DNA of 64,000 nucleotides from Gammaproteobacteria bacterium (GTDB lineage: Bacteria; Pseudomonadota; Gammaproteobacteria; Pseudomonadales; UBA5518): positions 1,364,001 to 1,428,000 of the forward strand of contig JADIYI010000008.1 in assembly GCA_016705365.1 (NCBI GenBank). The letters run 5' to 3'. Every line of letters begins with the position of its first letter. Position 1 is the stretch's first letter. This document shows positions 28,771 to 36,962 of the stretch, one piece after another. The notes under the pieces were generated by a model. It saw only the letters and a list, made by a program, of their open reading frames with translations. It had not been told where the DNA came from and made no database searches. Position numbers and translations under genes: made by a program.

Positions 28771-28788
28771 ATACGGAACCACAGACGC

Positions 28789-29955
28789 ATGAACCTGGAA
28801 TTCACCCCCGCGCAGAACGCGTTCAGGCAGGAAATCCGCAGCTGGCTCGCGGCGCATGTGCCGGCCGAACCGTTGCCGAGTTTCGATACCGCGGAGGGCT
28901 TCAGGCAGCACCGCGCGTGGGAGGCAAAGCTCAACAGCGGCCGCTGGGGCATGGTCACCTGGCCGCAAGAGCTCGGTGGGCGCGGCTGCGATCTCATCGA
29001 GTGGCTGATCTTCGAGGAGGAATACTGGCGTGCCGGCGCACCGTTGCGGGTAAACCAGAACGGCATCTTCCTGCTCGGCCCCACCTTGATGGAATACGGC
29101 ACCGCCGAGCAGAAGCAGCGCTTCCTGCCAAAAATGGCAACCGGTGAGGAGGTGTGGTGCCAGGGCTGGTCGGAACCCGGTGCCGGATCGGATATGGCGG
29201 CGATTCGCGCCAAGGCCGAGCGCCGGGGTGATCACTACGTGATCAACGGCCAGAAGACCTGGTCGACGCGTGCGGTATGGGCCGACTGGTGCTTCGGCAT
29301 GTTCCGCTCCGATCCCGCTTCCGAACGGCACAAGGGCCTCACGTTCATCCTCGTGCCGATGAATCTCGAGGGCATCACCGTGCGTCCGATCCCGCAGCTC
29401 GATGGACTGCCCGGTTTCGCGGAAATATTTTTCGACAACGTGAAGGTGCCCGTTGATTGCCGCCTCGGTGACGAGGGGCGTGGCTGGAGCGTCGCGATGG
29501 CAACGGCCGGCTTCGAGCGCGGCCTGATGCTGCGCAGCCCGGCGCGCTTTCAGCAGACCGCCGCCCGGCTGGTCCAGCTCTACCGGGCCAACCGCACCAG
29601 CGCCGATCGCGATCCCGCGGTGCGCGATGCGGTGATCCGCGCCTGGATGGATGCCGAGGCCTATTGCCTGACCACCTACCAGACCGCCTGCCGCCTGATC
29701 AATGGCGGCAAGATCGGCGAGGAGGCCAGCACCAACAAGATTTTCTGGTCGGAGCTCGATCAGCGCATGCACGAAACCGCACTCGCGATTCTCGGTGCGC
29801 GCGCCGAGCTGTTGCCGCACGCACCGGATGCCGGCGATGTCGGCAACTGGCTCGACGGTTTCCTGTTTTCGCAGTCCGGCAGCATCTACGCCGGTGCCAA
29901 CGAGATACAGCGCAACATCATTGCCCAGCGTCTGCTCGGCATGCCGCGCGCCTGA
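28789..29955 (+). CDS. Acyl-CoA dehydrogenase, FadE31/IpdE1-like
   Basis: A 388-aa flavoprotein with the family blocks WCQGWSEPGAGSDMAAIRAK, FGMFRSDPASERHKGLTF and the C-terminal IYAGANEIQRNIIAQRLLG. The N-terminus LPSFDTAEGFRQHRAWEAKL and QNGIFLLGPTLMEYGTAEQK match FadE31-type (IpdE1) subunits, which pair with a smaller subunit. The standard catalytic glutamate position (Y-E-G) is Y-A-G here, as in heteromeric steroid dehydrogenases. The adjacent 29969 gene is the likely partner. It should introduce a double bond into a ring-opened CoA ester. Confidence 0.78.
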   Translation: MNLEFTPAQNAFRQEIRSWLAAHVPAEPLPSFDTAEGFRQHRAWEAKLNSGRWGMVTWPQELGGRGCDLIEWLIFEEEYWRAGAPLRVNQNGIFLLGPTLMEYGTAEQKQRFLPKMATGEEVWCQGWSEPGAGSDMAAIRAKAERRGDHYVINGQKTWSTRAVWADWCFGMFRSDPASERHKGLTFILVPMNLEGITVRPIPQLDGLPGFAEIFFDNVKVPVDCRLGDEGRGWSVAMATAGFERGLMLRSPARFQQTAARLVQLYRANRTSADRDPAVRDAVIRAWMDAEAYCLTTYQTACRLINGGKIGEEASTNKIFWSELDQRMHETALAILGARAELLPHAPDAGDVGNWLDGFLFSQSGSIYAGANEIQRNIIAQRLLGMPRA

Positions 29956-29968
29956 GCGGAGAACCCGG

Positions 29969-31018
29969 ATGGATTTCAGCTTTTCCGAAGACCAGCAACT
30001 GTTTCAGCAGAGCGCGCGCGATTTCCTGCGTACCGAGATCACGCCCGAGCGTATCCGTGAATCGTGGGACAACGCCAGCGGGCGTTCGGACGCGTTGTGG
30101 TCGCAACTCGGTGCGCTTGGGCTCAACGGGATCCTGGTGCCCGAGGCGCACGACGGTCTCGGCATGAACGAGGTGGATTTCGTGCTGCTGGCCGAGGAGT
30201 GCGGCTACGTGGCATTGGCCGAACCGCTGGTGGAAACGGTACTGGTCGGCGTGCCGCTGCTGCGTGATTGCGGGAATGCCTCGCTGGCAGCGCAGTGGCT
30301 ACCGCGCATTGCGGCGGGCGAGGCGCGCATCGCGATCGGCCTCGCTTGCAATCCGCTGGTGGCCGATGCCCACGTCGCCAACCTGTTGCTGCTGCAACAT
30401 GGCGAGGAATTGCACGCGGTGCCACCGGAGGCGGTGCAGCTCACGGCCAACCCGAGCCTGGATCCCTCGCGCAGGTTGTTCCGCGTTGATTGGCAGCCTG
30501 TGGCCGCCACGCTCGTAGTCGCCGGCGCGACGGGGCGGGCCTTGCTCGATGCGGCCCTGAACCGCGCGGCGCTCGGTGCGGCGGCGCAATGCCTCGGGCT
30601 CACGCAACGCCTGGTCGACCTGTCGGTCGCCTACACGCGGGACCGCCAGCAGTTCGGCCAGCCAATAGGCTCCTTCCAGGCGGTGCAGCACCTGCTGGCC
30701 AATGTCGCGGTGAAACTCGATTATGCAAGAGCACCGGTCCATCGGGCCGCTTACGATATCGCGCACGGCTCGGCTCGCGCGGCGGTGTCGGTTTCGCACG
30801 CCAAGCTCGTGGCCTGCGAGGCGGCGCTGCTGGCGGCGCGCAACAGCATCCAGGTGCACGGGGCGATGGGCTACACCTGGGAAGTAGATGTGCATATCTT
30901 CGCCAAGCGCGCGTGGTCGCTCGACAGCGCCTGGGGCGATCGCGCGTTTCACAAGCAGCGGGTGGCGGATTTCGTGCTCTGCGACGGGGCGCGGATCGGC
31001 GCGGCGGAAACTTTCTGA
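29969..31018 (+). CDS. Acyl-CoA dehydrogenase, short partner subunit (IpdE2-like)
   Basis: A 349-aa protein, shorter than a stand-alone dehydrogenase, from ATG 29969. The N-terminal FSFSEDQQLFQQSARDFL and C-terminal YTRDRQQFGQPIGSFQAVQH plus AMGYTWEVDVHIFAKRAW show the fold. The middle beta-domain is reduced. Such degenerate partners are the rule in alpha2beta2 steroid acyl-CoA dehydrogenases, where the small subunit supplies part of the active site. The gap from the 28789 gene is 13 bp. The substrate is inferred from context. Confidence 0.75.
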   Translation: MDFSFSEDQQLFQQSARDFLRTEITPERIRESWDNASGRSDALWSQLGALGLNGILVPEAHDGLGMNEVDFVLLAEECGYVALAEPLVETVLVGVPLLRDCGNASLAAQWLPRIAAGEARIAIGLACNPLVADAHVANLLLLQHGEELHAVPPEAVQLTANPSLDPSRRLFRVDWQPVAATLVVAGATGRALLDAALNRAALGAAAQCLGLTQRLVDLSVAYTRDRQQFGQPIGSFQAVQHLLANVAVKLDYARAPVHRAAYDIAHGSARAAVSVSHAKLVACEAALLAARNSIQVHGAMGYTWEVDVHIFAKRAWSLDSAWGDRAFHKQRVADFVLCDGARIGAAETF

Positions 31019-31062
31019 CAATCCGGACGATTCCGGAATCATGAACAACAGAGGATCGAACA

Positions 31063-32214
31063 ATGGCCGAAGCCTATATCGTTGATGCCCTGCGTACGCC
31101 GACCGGAAGACGCAAGGGATCGCTGGCGCATGTGCACGGTGCCGATCTCGGTGCGCACGTGCTGAAGGCGCTGGTCGCGCGCAACCCGATACCCGATCAT
31201 GAATACGAGGACGTGGTGTTCGGCTGTCTCGATAACATCGGTCCGCTCGCGGGTTGCATCGCGCGTACCTGCTGGGTCGCGGCCGGACTGGCGCAGAACG
31301 TGCCGGGCGTGACCATCGACCGCCAGTGCGGCTCCTCGCAGCAGGCGGTGCATTTCGCGGCGCAGGCAGTGATGAGCGGCGTGCATGATGTGATCGTTGC
31401 CGGCGGCGTGCAGACCATGACCCAGATCCCGATCAGCGCAGCCATGACGGCTGCCGCACCGCTCGGCTTCAGCGATCCGTTCTCCGGCTCCAAGGGCTGG
31501 GTGGAGCGCTATGGCAATGTGGAGGTCTCGCAATTCAATTCCGCGGAAATGATTGCCGGCAAGTGGAATCTCTCGCGCCGCGAGATGGAGGAGTTCGCAC
31601 TCGAAAGCCATCGGCGCGCCATCGAGGCCATCGACGCGGGACGTTTCGATCGCGAGATCGTGCCCTGCGAAGGCCTGCTGATGGACGAGACCGCGCGCCG
31701 TGATACCAGCCTCGAGCGCATGGCCACGCTGCAGCCGTTGATTCCCGACGGGCGGATCACGGCGGCGGTCTCGAGCCAGACCTGCGATGCGGCGTCGGCG
31801 ATGCTGATCGTCTCGGAAGCGGCACTGAAGCGCTACAACCTCAAGCCGCGCGCACGTATCCACCATATGAGCATCTGGGCCGACGACCCGGTATGGATGC
31901 TGACCGCGCCGATCCCGGCCACCCAGCGCGCGCTGAAGAAGACCGGCATGAAGCTCGCTGACATCGACCTGGTCGAGATCAACGAGGCCTTCGCGCCGGT
32001 GCCGATGGCCTGGCTGAAGGACATCGGCTATCCGCATGAGCGCACCAATGTGAATGGCGGCGCGATCGCGCTCGGACATCCACTCGGCGCGACCGGCACC
32101 AAGCTGATGACCACGCTGCTGCACGAACTCGAACGCCGCGGCGGGCGTTATGGCCTGCAGACCATGTGCGAGGGCGGCGGCCAGGCGAATGTCACGATTA
32201 TCGAGCGATTGTGA
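31063..32214 (+). CDS. fadA6: Thiolase, FadA6-like acetyl-CoA C-acetyltransferase
   Basis: A 383-aa thiolase. The acylated cysteine is in TIDRQCGSSQQAVHFAAQ, the histidine in NGGAIALGHPLGATG and the second cysteine in TMCEGGGQANVTI. The VDALRTPTGRRKGSLAHVHG opening matches FadA6-type enzymes of the HIP pathway, which release acetyl-CoA from the ring-opened chain. ATG 31063 is 44 bp after the previous stop. A 500-bp repeat-rich gap without a gene follows, which may split the cluster into two transcription units. Confidence 0.8.
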   Translation: MAEAYIVDALRTPTGRRKGSLAHVHGADLGAHVLKALVARNPIPDHEYEDVVFGCLDNIGPLAGCIARTCWVAAGLAQNVPGVTIDRQCGSSQQAVHFAAQAVMSGVHDVIVAGGVQTMTQIPISAAMTAAAPLGFSDPFSGSKGWVERYGNVEVSQFNSAEMIAGKWNLSRREMEEFALESHRRAIEAIDAGRFDREIVPCEGLLMDETARRDTSLERMATLQPLIPDGRITAAVSSQTCDAASAMLIVSEAALKRYNLKPRARIHHMSIWADDPVWMLTAPIPATQRALKKTGMKLADIDLVEINEAFAPVPMAWLKDIGYPHERTNVNGGAIALGHPLGATGTKLMTTLLHELERRGGRYGLQTMCEGGGQANVTIIERL

Positions 32215-32219
32215 GTGAG

Positions 32220-32340
32220 GCGAGGCCGCCGCCCGGCACCACACCTGCGGGACACGCCGTAAACACATCCCTGTGGGCTCCGGCGTCGCCATCCAGGCGA
32301 CGCAGGGTCCCGCTAGCGTGGTGCCGGGCAGCGGCCTCGC
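32220..32340. repeat. Inverted repeat element with 23-bp arms
   Basis: Bases 32220-32242 pair with 32318-32340 with one mismatch, enclosing 75 bases that contain a smaller stem (GGCGTCGCC-atcca-GGCGACGC). The structure resembles a REP/MITE-type intergenic element. Confidence 0.8.
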
Positions 32341-32393
32341 GACCAGGTTGGTGGGAGCGACGGATATTGGATAGTTGTCGTGCCAGCGACGCA

Positions 32394-32684
32394 GGGCAGC
32401 GCTCGGGGCGGGCTCGCGCTTGAGCGCGCTTTGTTCGGAAAATCGTCGGGAACGATTTTGCGAACAACGGTAGCCGCCGCACAGGGATGTGCCAGGCGGC
32501 GGTAGCGGGAGCGCGAGCCCGCCCCGGGCGCTGCCCGGAATACCTGGCAAGGTGTTGGCATGGCGAAAGCGCGAGCCCGCCCCGGGCGCTGCCCGGAATT
32601 CATGGCAATGACTTGGAATTGCCAGAGCGAGAGCCTCGCCCCGGGAGGAGCCCGGAATACGTGGTAATGCGGAGACGAGCGGAA
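32394..32684. repeat. GC-rich composite repeat: three 58-bp tandem copies and one inverted copy
   Basis: The unit that starts GCGCGAGCCCGCCCCGGGCG occurs at 32511-32541 and 32569-32599, and in weaker form at 32627-32658, with a 58-bp period. An inverted copy lies at 32394-32419. Between them is a perfect hairpin AAAATCGT-CGGGA-ACGATTTT. No gene is seen between 32215 and 32717. Confidence 0.8.
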
Positions 32685-32717
32685 ATTTGAAGTTGCAGCG
32701 AAACAGGAGCGAAGCAA

Positions 32718-33599
32718 ATGGCGGGACTATGTGACGGACGGGTGGTGATCATTACCGGGGCCGGTGGCGGGCTGGGGCGCGAGTATGCGCTTGCCTTTGC
32801 GGCAGAGGGTGCGCGGGTCGTGGTCAACGACATCAATGCGCAGGCCGCGCAACGCACCGTGGCGGAAATCGAGGCGCGCGGCGCGCGCGCGATTGCCAAC
32901 ACCGGGGATATCACCAGCTACGCGGATGCGGGCACAATCGTGAAGGCCGCGCTCGATGCCTTTGGCGATCTGCACGTGGTGGTGAACAACGCCGGCATCT
33001 GCCGTGACCGCATGTTCGTGAGCCTCAGCGAGCAGGACTGGGACGAGGTGATCCGGGTGCATCTGAAAGGGCATTTCTGCATCAGCAGTCATGCCTGCAA
33101 CCATTGGCGCGCGCAGGCCAAGGAAGGACACAAGGTCAGCGGCCGGATCATCAATACCAGTTCCGGTGCGGGTTTGCAGGGCGCGGTCGGGCAGGCGAAC
33201 TATTCCGCCGCAAAGGGTGGTATCGCCTCGCTCACGCTGGTACAGGCCGCGGAGCTGCGACGCTACAACGTCACCGCAAACGCACTGGCGCCGTCGGCGC
33301 GCACCGGTATGACCGAAAACGTATTCGCGGACATGATGAAAAAACCCGAGGATGGCAGCTTCGATCAATACGACCCGGCCAACGTGGCGCCGCTGGTGGT
33401 GTGGCTCGGCAGCGAGGCATCGGGGCAGGTAACGGGTCGTGTGTTCGAGATCGAGGGCGGGCGCATTGCGATTGGCGATGGCTGGCGCAGCACGGCGGGC
33501 ATCGATGCCGGGCGACGCTGGGAACCCGCGGAAGTCGGCTCGGCCATGGAGAAGCTGCTGGCCGACGAAGTGCCGGCGCAGAAGGTATTCGGTACCTGA
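32718..33599 (+). CDS. SDR-family oxidoreductase of the steroid cluster
   Basis: A 293-aa short-chain dehydrogenase. The cofactor loop is VIITGAGGGLGREYALAF, the NNAG motif is present in VVVNNAGICRDR, and the catalytic Ser-Tyr-Lys are in INTSSGAGLQG and NYSAAKGG. The N-terminal GLCDGRVVIITGAG resembles the SDR encoded beside echA20 in the mycobacterial HIP cluster (Rv3548c-type). The C-terminal extension after EIEGGRIAIGDGW (about 45 residues) is longer than in the core SDR fold. It probably oxidises or reduces a hydroxyacyl-CoA intermediate. Confidence 0.8.
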   Translation: MAGLCDGRVVIITGAGGGLGREYALAFAAEGARVVVNDINAQAAQRTVAEIEARGARAIANTGDITSYADAGTIVKAALDAFGDLHVVVNNAGICRDRMFVSLSEQDWDEVIRVHLKGHFCISSHACNHWRAQAKEGHKVSGRIINTSSGAGLQGAVGQANYSAAKGGIASLTLVQAAELRRYNVTANALAPSARTGMTENVFADMMKKPEDGSFDQYDPANVAPLVVWLGSEASGQVTGRVFEIEGGRIAIGDGWRSTAGIDAGRRWEPAEVGSAMEKLLADEVPAQKVFGT

Positions 33600-33662
33600 G
33601 CAGCGCATTCGGAGCAGGCGGGCCGCTTTGCCCGGGTGGCGAGCGAGAGACAGGAACAATCG

Positions 33663-34820
33663 ATGGAATTCGCATTTACCGAAGAGCAGCAGATGATCCG
33701 CGAGACCGCGGCGCAGTTTCTTGCCGACAACAGCGCATCCGCGGCTGTGCGCGCGGCGATGGCCGGCGAAACCGGCTTCGACGCGACGCTGTGGCAGCGT
33801 ATCTGTGGCGAGATGTGCTGGAGCGCGATCCACATTCCCGAGGCCTTTGGCGGTCTCGGGCTCGGCTATGTGGAACTCGCCGCAGTGCTCGAGGAGATGG
33901 GCAAGCACCTGTTGTGCGCGCCGTTTTTCTCATCGGTCTGTCTCGGCGCCAATGCGCTGCTGGTTGCGGGAAGCGAGCAGCAGAAAGCTGAATTCCTGCC
34001 GCGCATCGCGGATGGATCGCTGCGCGCCACGCTGGCGTGGTGTGACGCCTCGGGTCGCTGGGATGGCAATGGCATCAGTGCGCAGTGCACGCGCCGGAAC
34101 GAGCAATTCCTGCTGAACGGAAGCTACCGTTTCGTGGTCGATGGCCACAGCGCGGACCTGCTGATCGTCGCGGCACGCGCACCGGGAAGCGTTGGCAACG
34201 AAGGCCTCAGCCTGTTCGCGGTGGCAGCCGATACGCCCGGCATCAGGCGCAGCTGGCTGCCGGGCATGGACCAGACGCGCAAGCTGGCGCAGATCGAATT
34301 CGATGATGTCCTGATCGATGCCGTGGCGCTGCTCGGCGAAGAGGGTGTGGCGTGGCAGGCACTCGAGCGGACGCTGCAACTCGCGACCATCGCGCTCGCC
34401 GCCGAGCAGGCCGGCGGCGCGCAGCGGATTCTCGACATGACGGTTGCCTACACCAGGGAACGACAGCAGTTCGGCCGCGCCATCGCGAGTTTCCAGGCGA
34501 TCAAGCACAAGGCCGCCGACATGATGCTGAAGGCCGAATCCTCTCGCTCGGCGGTGTACTACGCCGCCTGCGTTGCCCAGGAGGCGTTCGCGGGCGGCCC
34601 GCTCGGCAGCGAGCTCGCGAGCGCCGCGAGCCTCGCCAAGGCCTGGTGCAGCGAGGCGTATTTCCACAACGCGGGCACCGCGCTGCAACTGTACGGTGGC
34701 GTGGGTTTCACCTGGGAATACGATGTGCATCTGTACTTCAAGCGGGCCCGCGCCAGCGAGAGTTTTCTCGGCGATGCGAGCGCGCATCGCGAACGCATTG
34801 CGCTGGGGTTGGACTTATGA
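33663..34820 (+). CDS. Acyl-CoA dehydrogenase (FadE32-type partner candidate)
   Basis: A 385-aa protein from ATG 33663. FAFTEEQQMIRETAAQFL opens the N-terminal helical domain, and YTRERQQFGRAIASFQAIKH with GGVGFTWEYDVHLYFKRARA closes it. The sequence GLAPGxSDxx-like central motif of typical dehydrogenases is replaced by ATLAWCDASGRWDG, so the substrate/flavin contact is unusual. It overlaps the next dehydrogenase as ATGA, and such tight coupling suggests a heteromeric enzyme of the steroid type. Confidence 0.72.
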   Translation: MEFAFTEEQQMIRETAAQFLADNSASAAVRAAMAGETGFDATLWQRICGEMCWSAIHIPEAFGGLGLGYVELAAVLEEMGKHLLCAPFFSSVCLGANALLVAGSEQQKAEFLPRIADGSLRATLAWCDASGRWDGNGISAQCTRRNEQFLLNGSYRFVVDGHSADLLIVAARAPGSVGNEGLSLFAVAADTPGIRRSWLPGMDQTRKLAQIEFDDVLIDAVALLGEEGVAWQALERTLQLATIALAAEQAGGAQRILDMTVAYTRERQQFGRAIASFQAIKHKAADMMLKAESSRSAVYYAACVAQEAFAGGPLGSELASAASLAKAWCSEAYFHNAGTALQLYGGVGFTWEYDVHLYFKRARASESFLGDASAHRERIALGLDL

Positions 34821-36010
34821 ATCTCGGGTTCAGCGAACAGGACGAGCGTTTTCGCGCGCAAGTGGCCGCGTGGCTGCGCGAGAATTTGTGCGGGGAGTTC
34901 GAGAAGATCCGCTTTCGCGGCGGCCCCGGCGACGAACACATGTACTCGGCCGAGCGCAAGGTCTGGGAGCAGCGCATGGCAGCGGGCGGCTGGACCTGTA
35001 TCGGCTGGCCGCGGGCATACGGCGGTCGTGACGCGAGCATCGAGCAGCAGGTGATTTTCCACGAGGAGTACGCACGGGCCGGCGGACCGGGCCGGGTCGG
35101 TCATATCGGTGAAGGCCTGGCCGGCCCCACCATCATCGCCTACGGCAGCGAGGAGCAGAAACAACGCCTGTTGCCGGGAATACGTGCCGGCACCGAGTTG
35201 TGGTGCCAGGGCTATTCCGAACCCGGTGCGGGTTCCGACCTGGCGAATGTCAAAACCCGCGCGCGTCGCGACGAGGCCAGCGGCAGCTGGCTGATCAACG
35301 GCCAGAAGGTCTGGACATCGCTGGCGCACGAATCCGACTGGTGCTTCGTGATCGCGCGCACCGATCCGCAATCGGTCGGTCATGCGGGTCTGGGTTTTTT
35401 CCTGGTGCGCATGGCCCAGCCCGGAGTCACGGTACGCCCGATCGAGCAACTGACGGGCACCTCGGAGTTCAACGAGGTGTTCTTTGACGATGCCATCTGT
35501 GAGGCAAACGACATGCTCGGCCAGCCCGGTGAGGGCTGGAAAATCGCCATGGCGCTGCTCGGTTTCGAGCGTGGTACCTCGACCCTGGGCCAGCAGATGC
35601 TGTTCCAGAACGAACTCGACGAAGTGGTGCGTATCGCGCGCGAGAACGGTCGCGGCAAGGATCCGGTGCTGCGTCAGCGCATTGCGGATGCCTGGATCGG
35701 CTTGCGCATCATGCGCTACAACGCGATGCGCATGCTGTCGGGCACGGCCGACGGTTCACTTTCGCGCGAAGCGATGATCTACAAGCTGTACTGGGCAGTG
35801 TGGCACCGCAACCTCGGCAAGCTGGCGATGGATGTGCTCGGCCCGGAAGCCGAGATTCTCGAAGCGGCGCCCTACGGCCTGAGCCGGCTCCAGTCGCTGT
35901 TCCTGTTCACGCGCTCGGATACCATTTACGGCGGCACCAACCAGATCCAGCGCAACATCATCGCCGAGCGGGCGCTCGGCATGCCCAAGGAGCCGCGCGT
36001 GCGCGGTTGA
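34817..36010 (+). CDS. fadE30: Acyl-CoA dehydrogenase, FadE30-like
   Basis: A 397-aa protein whose signature blocks match FadE30 closely: ELWCQGYSEPGAGSDLANV, INGQKVWTSLAHESDWCFV, LTGTSEFNEVFFDDAICE, FERGTSTLGQQMLFQNEL and DTIYGGTNQIQRNIIAERAL. In mycobacteria FadE30 dehydrogenates 5-hydroxy-HIP-CoA, early in C/D-ring degradation. The start lies inside the end of the preceding dehydrogenase gene (ATGA). Of the four dehydrogenases here this assignment is the most secure. Confidence 0.8.
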   Translation: MNLGFSEQDERFRAQVAAWLRENLCGEFEKIRFRGGPGDEHMYSAERKVWEQRMAAGGWTCIGWPRAYGGRDASIEQQVIFHEEYARAGGPGRVGHIGEGLAGPTIIAYGSEEQKQRLLPGIRAGTELWCQGYSEPGAGSDLANVKTRARRDEASGSWLINGQKVWTSLAHESDWCFVIARTDPQSVGHAGLGFFLVRMAQPGVTVRPIEQLTGTSEFNEVFFDDAICEANDMLGQPGEGWKIAMALLGFERGTSTLGQQMLFQNELDEVVRIARENGRGKDPVLRQRIADAWIGLRIMRYNAMRMLSGTADGSLSREAMIYKLYWAVWHRNLGKLAMDVLGPEAEILEAAPYGLSRLQSLFLFTRSDTIYGGTNQIQRNIIAERALGMPKEPRVRG

Positions 36011-36045
36011 TGCGCCGGTACCAGACTCAATACGGGGAACGATCG

Positions 36046-36831
36046 ATGTCACTGTCACCACGTTATGTAGAAGGCCACGAGCTGCTGGCCGGAAAATCGG
36101 TGCTGATCACGGCCGCGGCCGGCGCCGGAATCGGCTTTGCCGCCGCGAGAAAATGCGTGGAGGAGGGCTGCCGCGCGATATTCGTCAGCGATATCCACGA
36201 GGGGCGCACCGCGCAGGCGGTCGAGGCGCTGAAGGCGCTCGGTGGCACGCAGTTGGTGTTCGGCAGGGTTGCGAACGTGACCGTCGAGGAGCAGGTGCAG
36301 GCGCTCATCGACGAAGCCGAGACAAGGCTCGGCGGCGTCGACGTGCTGATCAACAACGCCGGTCTCGGTGGCACGAAGCCGCTGGTCGACATGAGTGACG
36401 AGGAGTGGTTCCGGGTGCTCGACATCACCCTGAACGGCACCATGCGCATGATGCGCGCGATGCTGCGCATCATGCAGCCGCGCCAGGCGGGCGTGATCGT
36501 CAACAACGCCTCGGTGCTGGGCTGGCGCGCGCAGCCCGATCAATGTCATTACGCCGCGGCCAAGGCTGGTGTGATGGCGCTGACCCGCTGCGCGGCGATG
36601 GAAGCCGCGCCGTTCGGTATCCGCATCAACGCGGTGTCACCCTCGCTCGCGATGCACGATTTCCTGAAGAAGACCACGCCGGTCGAACTGCTGCGGGCAC
36701 TCGAGGCAAAGGAGGCCTTCGGCCGCGGTGCGGAGGTGTGGGAGGTGGCGAACGTGATGGTGTTCCTCGCCAGCGACTACGCGAGCTACATGACCGGAGA
36801 GAACGTGCCGGTCAGCAGCCAGCACGCCTGA
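36046..36831 (+). CDS. ipdF: SDR-family dehydrogenase, IpdF-like
   Basis: A 261-aa short-chain dehydrogenase from ATG 36046. The cofactor region SVLITAAAGAGIGFAAARKC, NNAGLGGTKPLVDMSDEEW, the VNNASVLGWRAQPDQCHYAA stretch with catalytic Ser/Tyr/Lys, and INAVSPSLAMHDFLKKTTP all run parallel to mycobacterial IpdF (Rv3559c). IpdF oxidises the 5-hydroxyl of the HIP-CoA intermediate. The rare first glycine-loop form TAAAGAGIG is shared. It follows fadE30 by 35 bp. Confidence 0.82.
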   Translation: MSLSPRYVEGHELLAGKSVLITAAAGAGIGFAAARKCVEEGCRAIFVSDIHEGRTAQAVEALKALGGTQLVFGRVANVTVEEQVQALIDEAETRLGGVDVLINNAGLGGTKPLVDMSDEEWFRVLDITLNGTMRMMRAMLRIMQPRQAGVIVNNASVLGWRAQPDQCHYAAAKAGVMALTRCAAMEAAPFGIRINAVSPSLAMHDFLKKTTPVELLRALEAKEAFGRGAEVWEVANVMVFLASDYASYMTGENVPVSSQHA

Positions 36832-36962
36832 TCGCGCATACTCGGCGCGGCGCGCCGGGTGTCACATTTGGTCATGCGCAATCGGAGTCTGCGGACAATC
36901 GCTTTGGCTGCGCGAAAAGTATACTGGCACGGATTCAATAACACGGCTGCGAGGATATTCCC

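Noticed and set aside
26827..29820. 997-codon open frame opposite ipdC, echA20 and the first dehydrogenase
   Set aside because: Spans three real genes and an intergenic gap on the other strand; no motifs.
32220..32684. Possible CRISPR array because of regular 58-bp repeats
   Set aside because: Copies diverge, spacers are themselves repeated, no cas genes are nearby, and an inverted copy is present.
33624..33645. Match to part of the dispersed repeat (TGCCCGGGTGGCGAG)
   Set aside because: Only about 15 bases match and the rest of the repeat is absent, so it is probably chance in GC-rich DNA.
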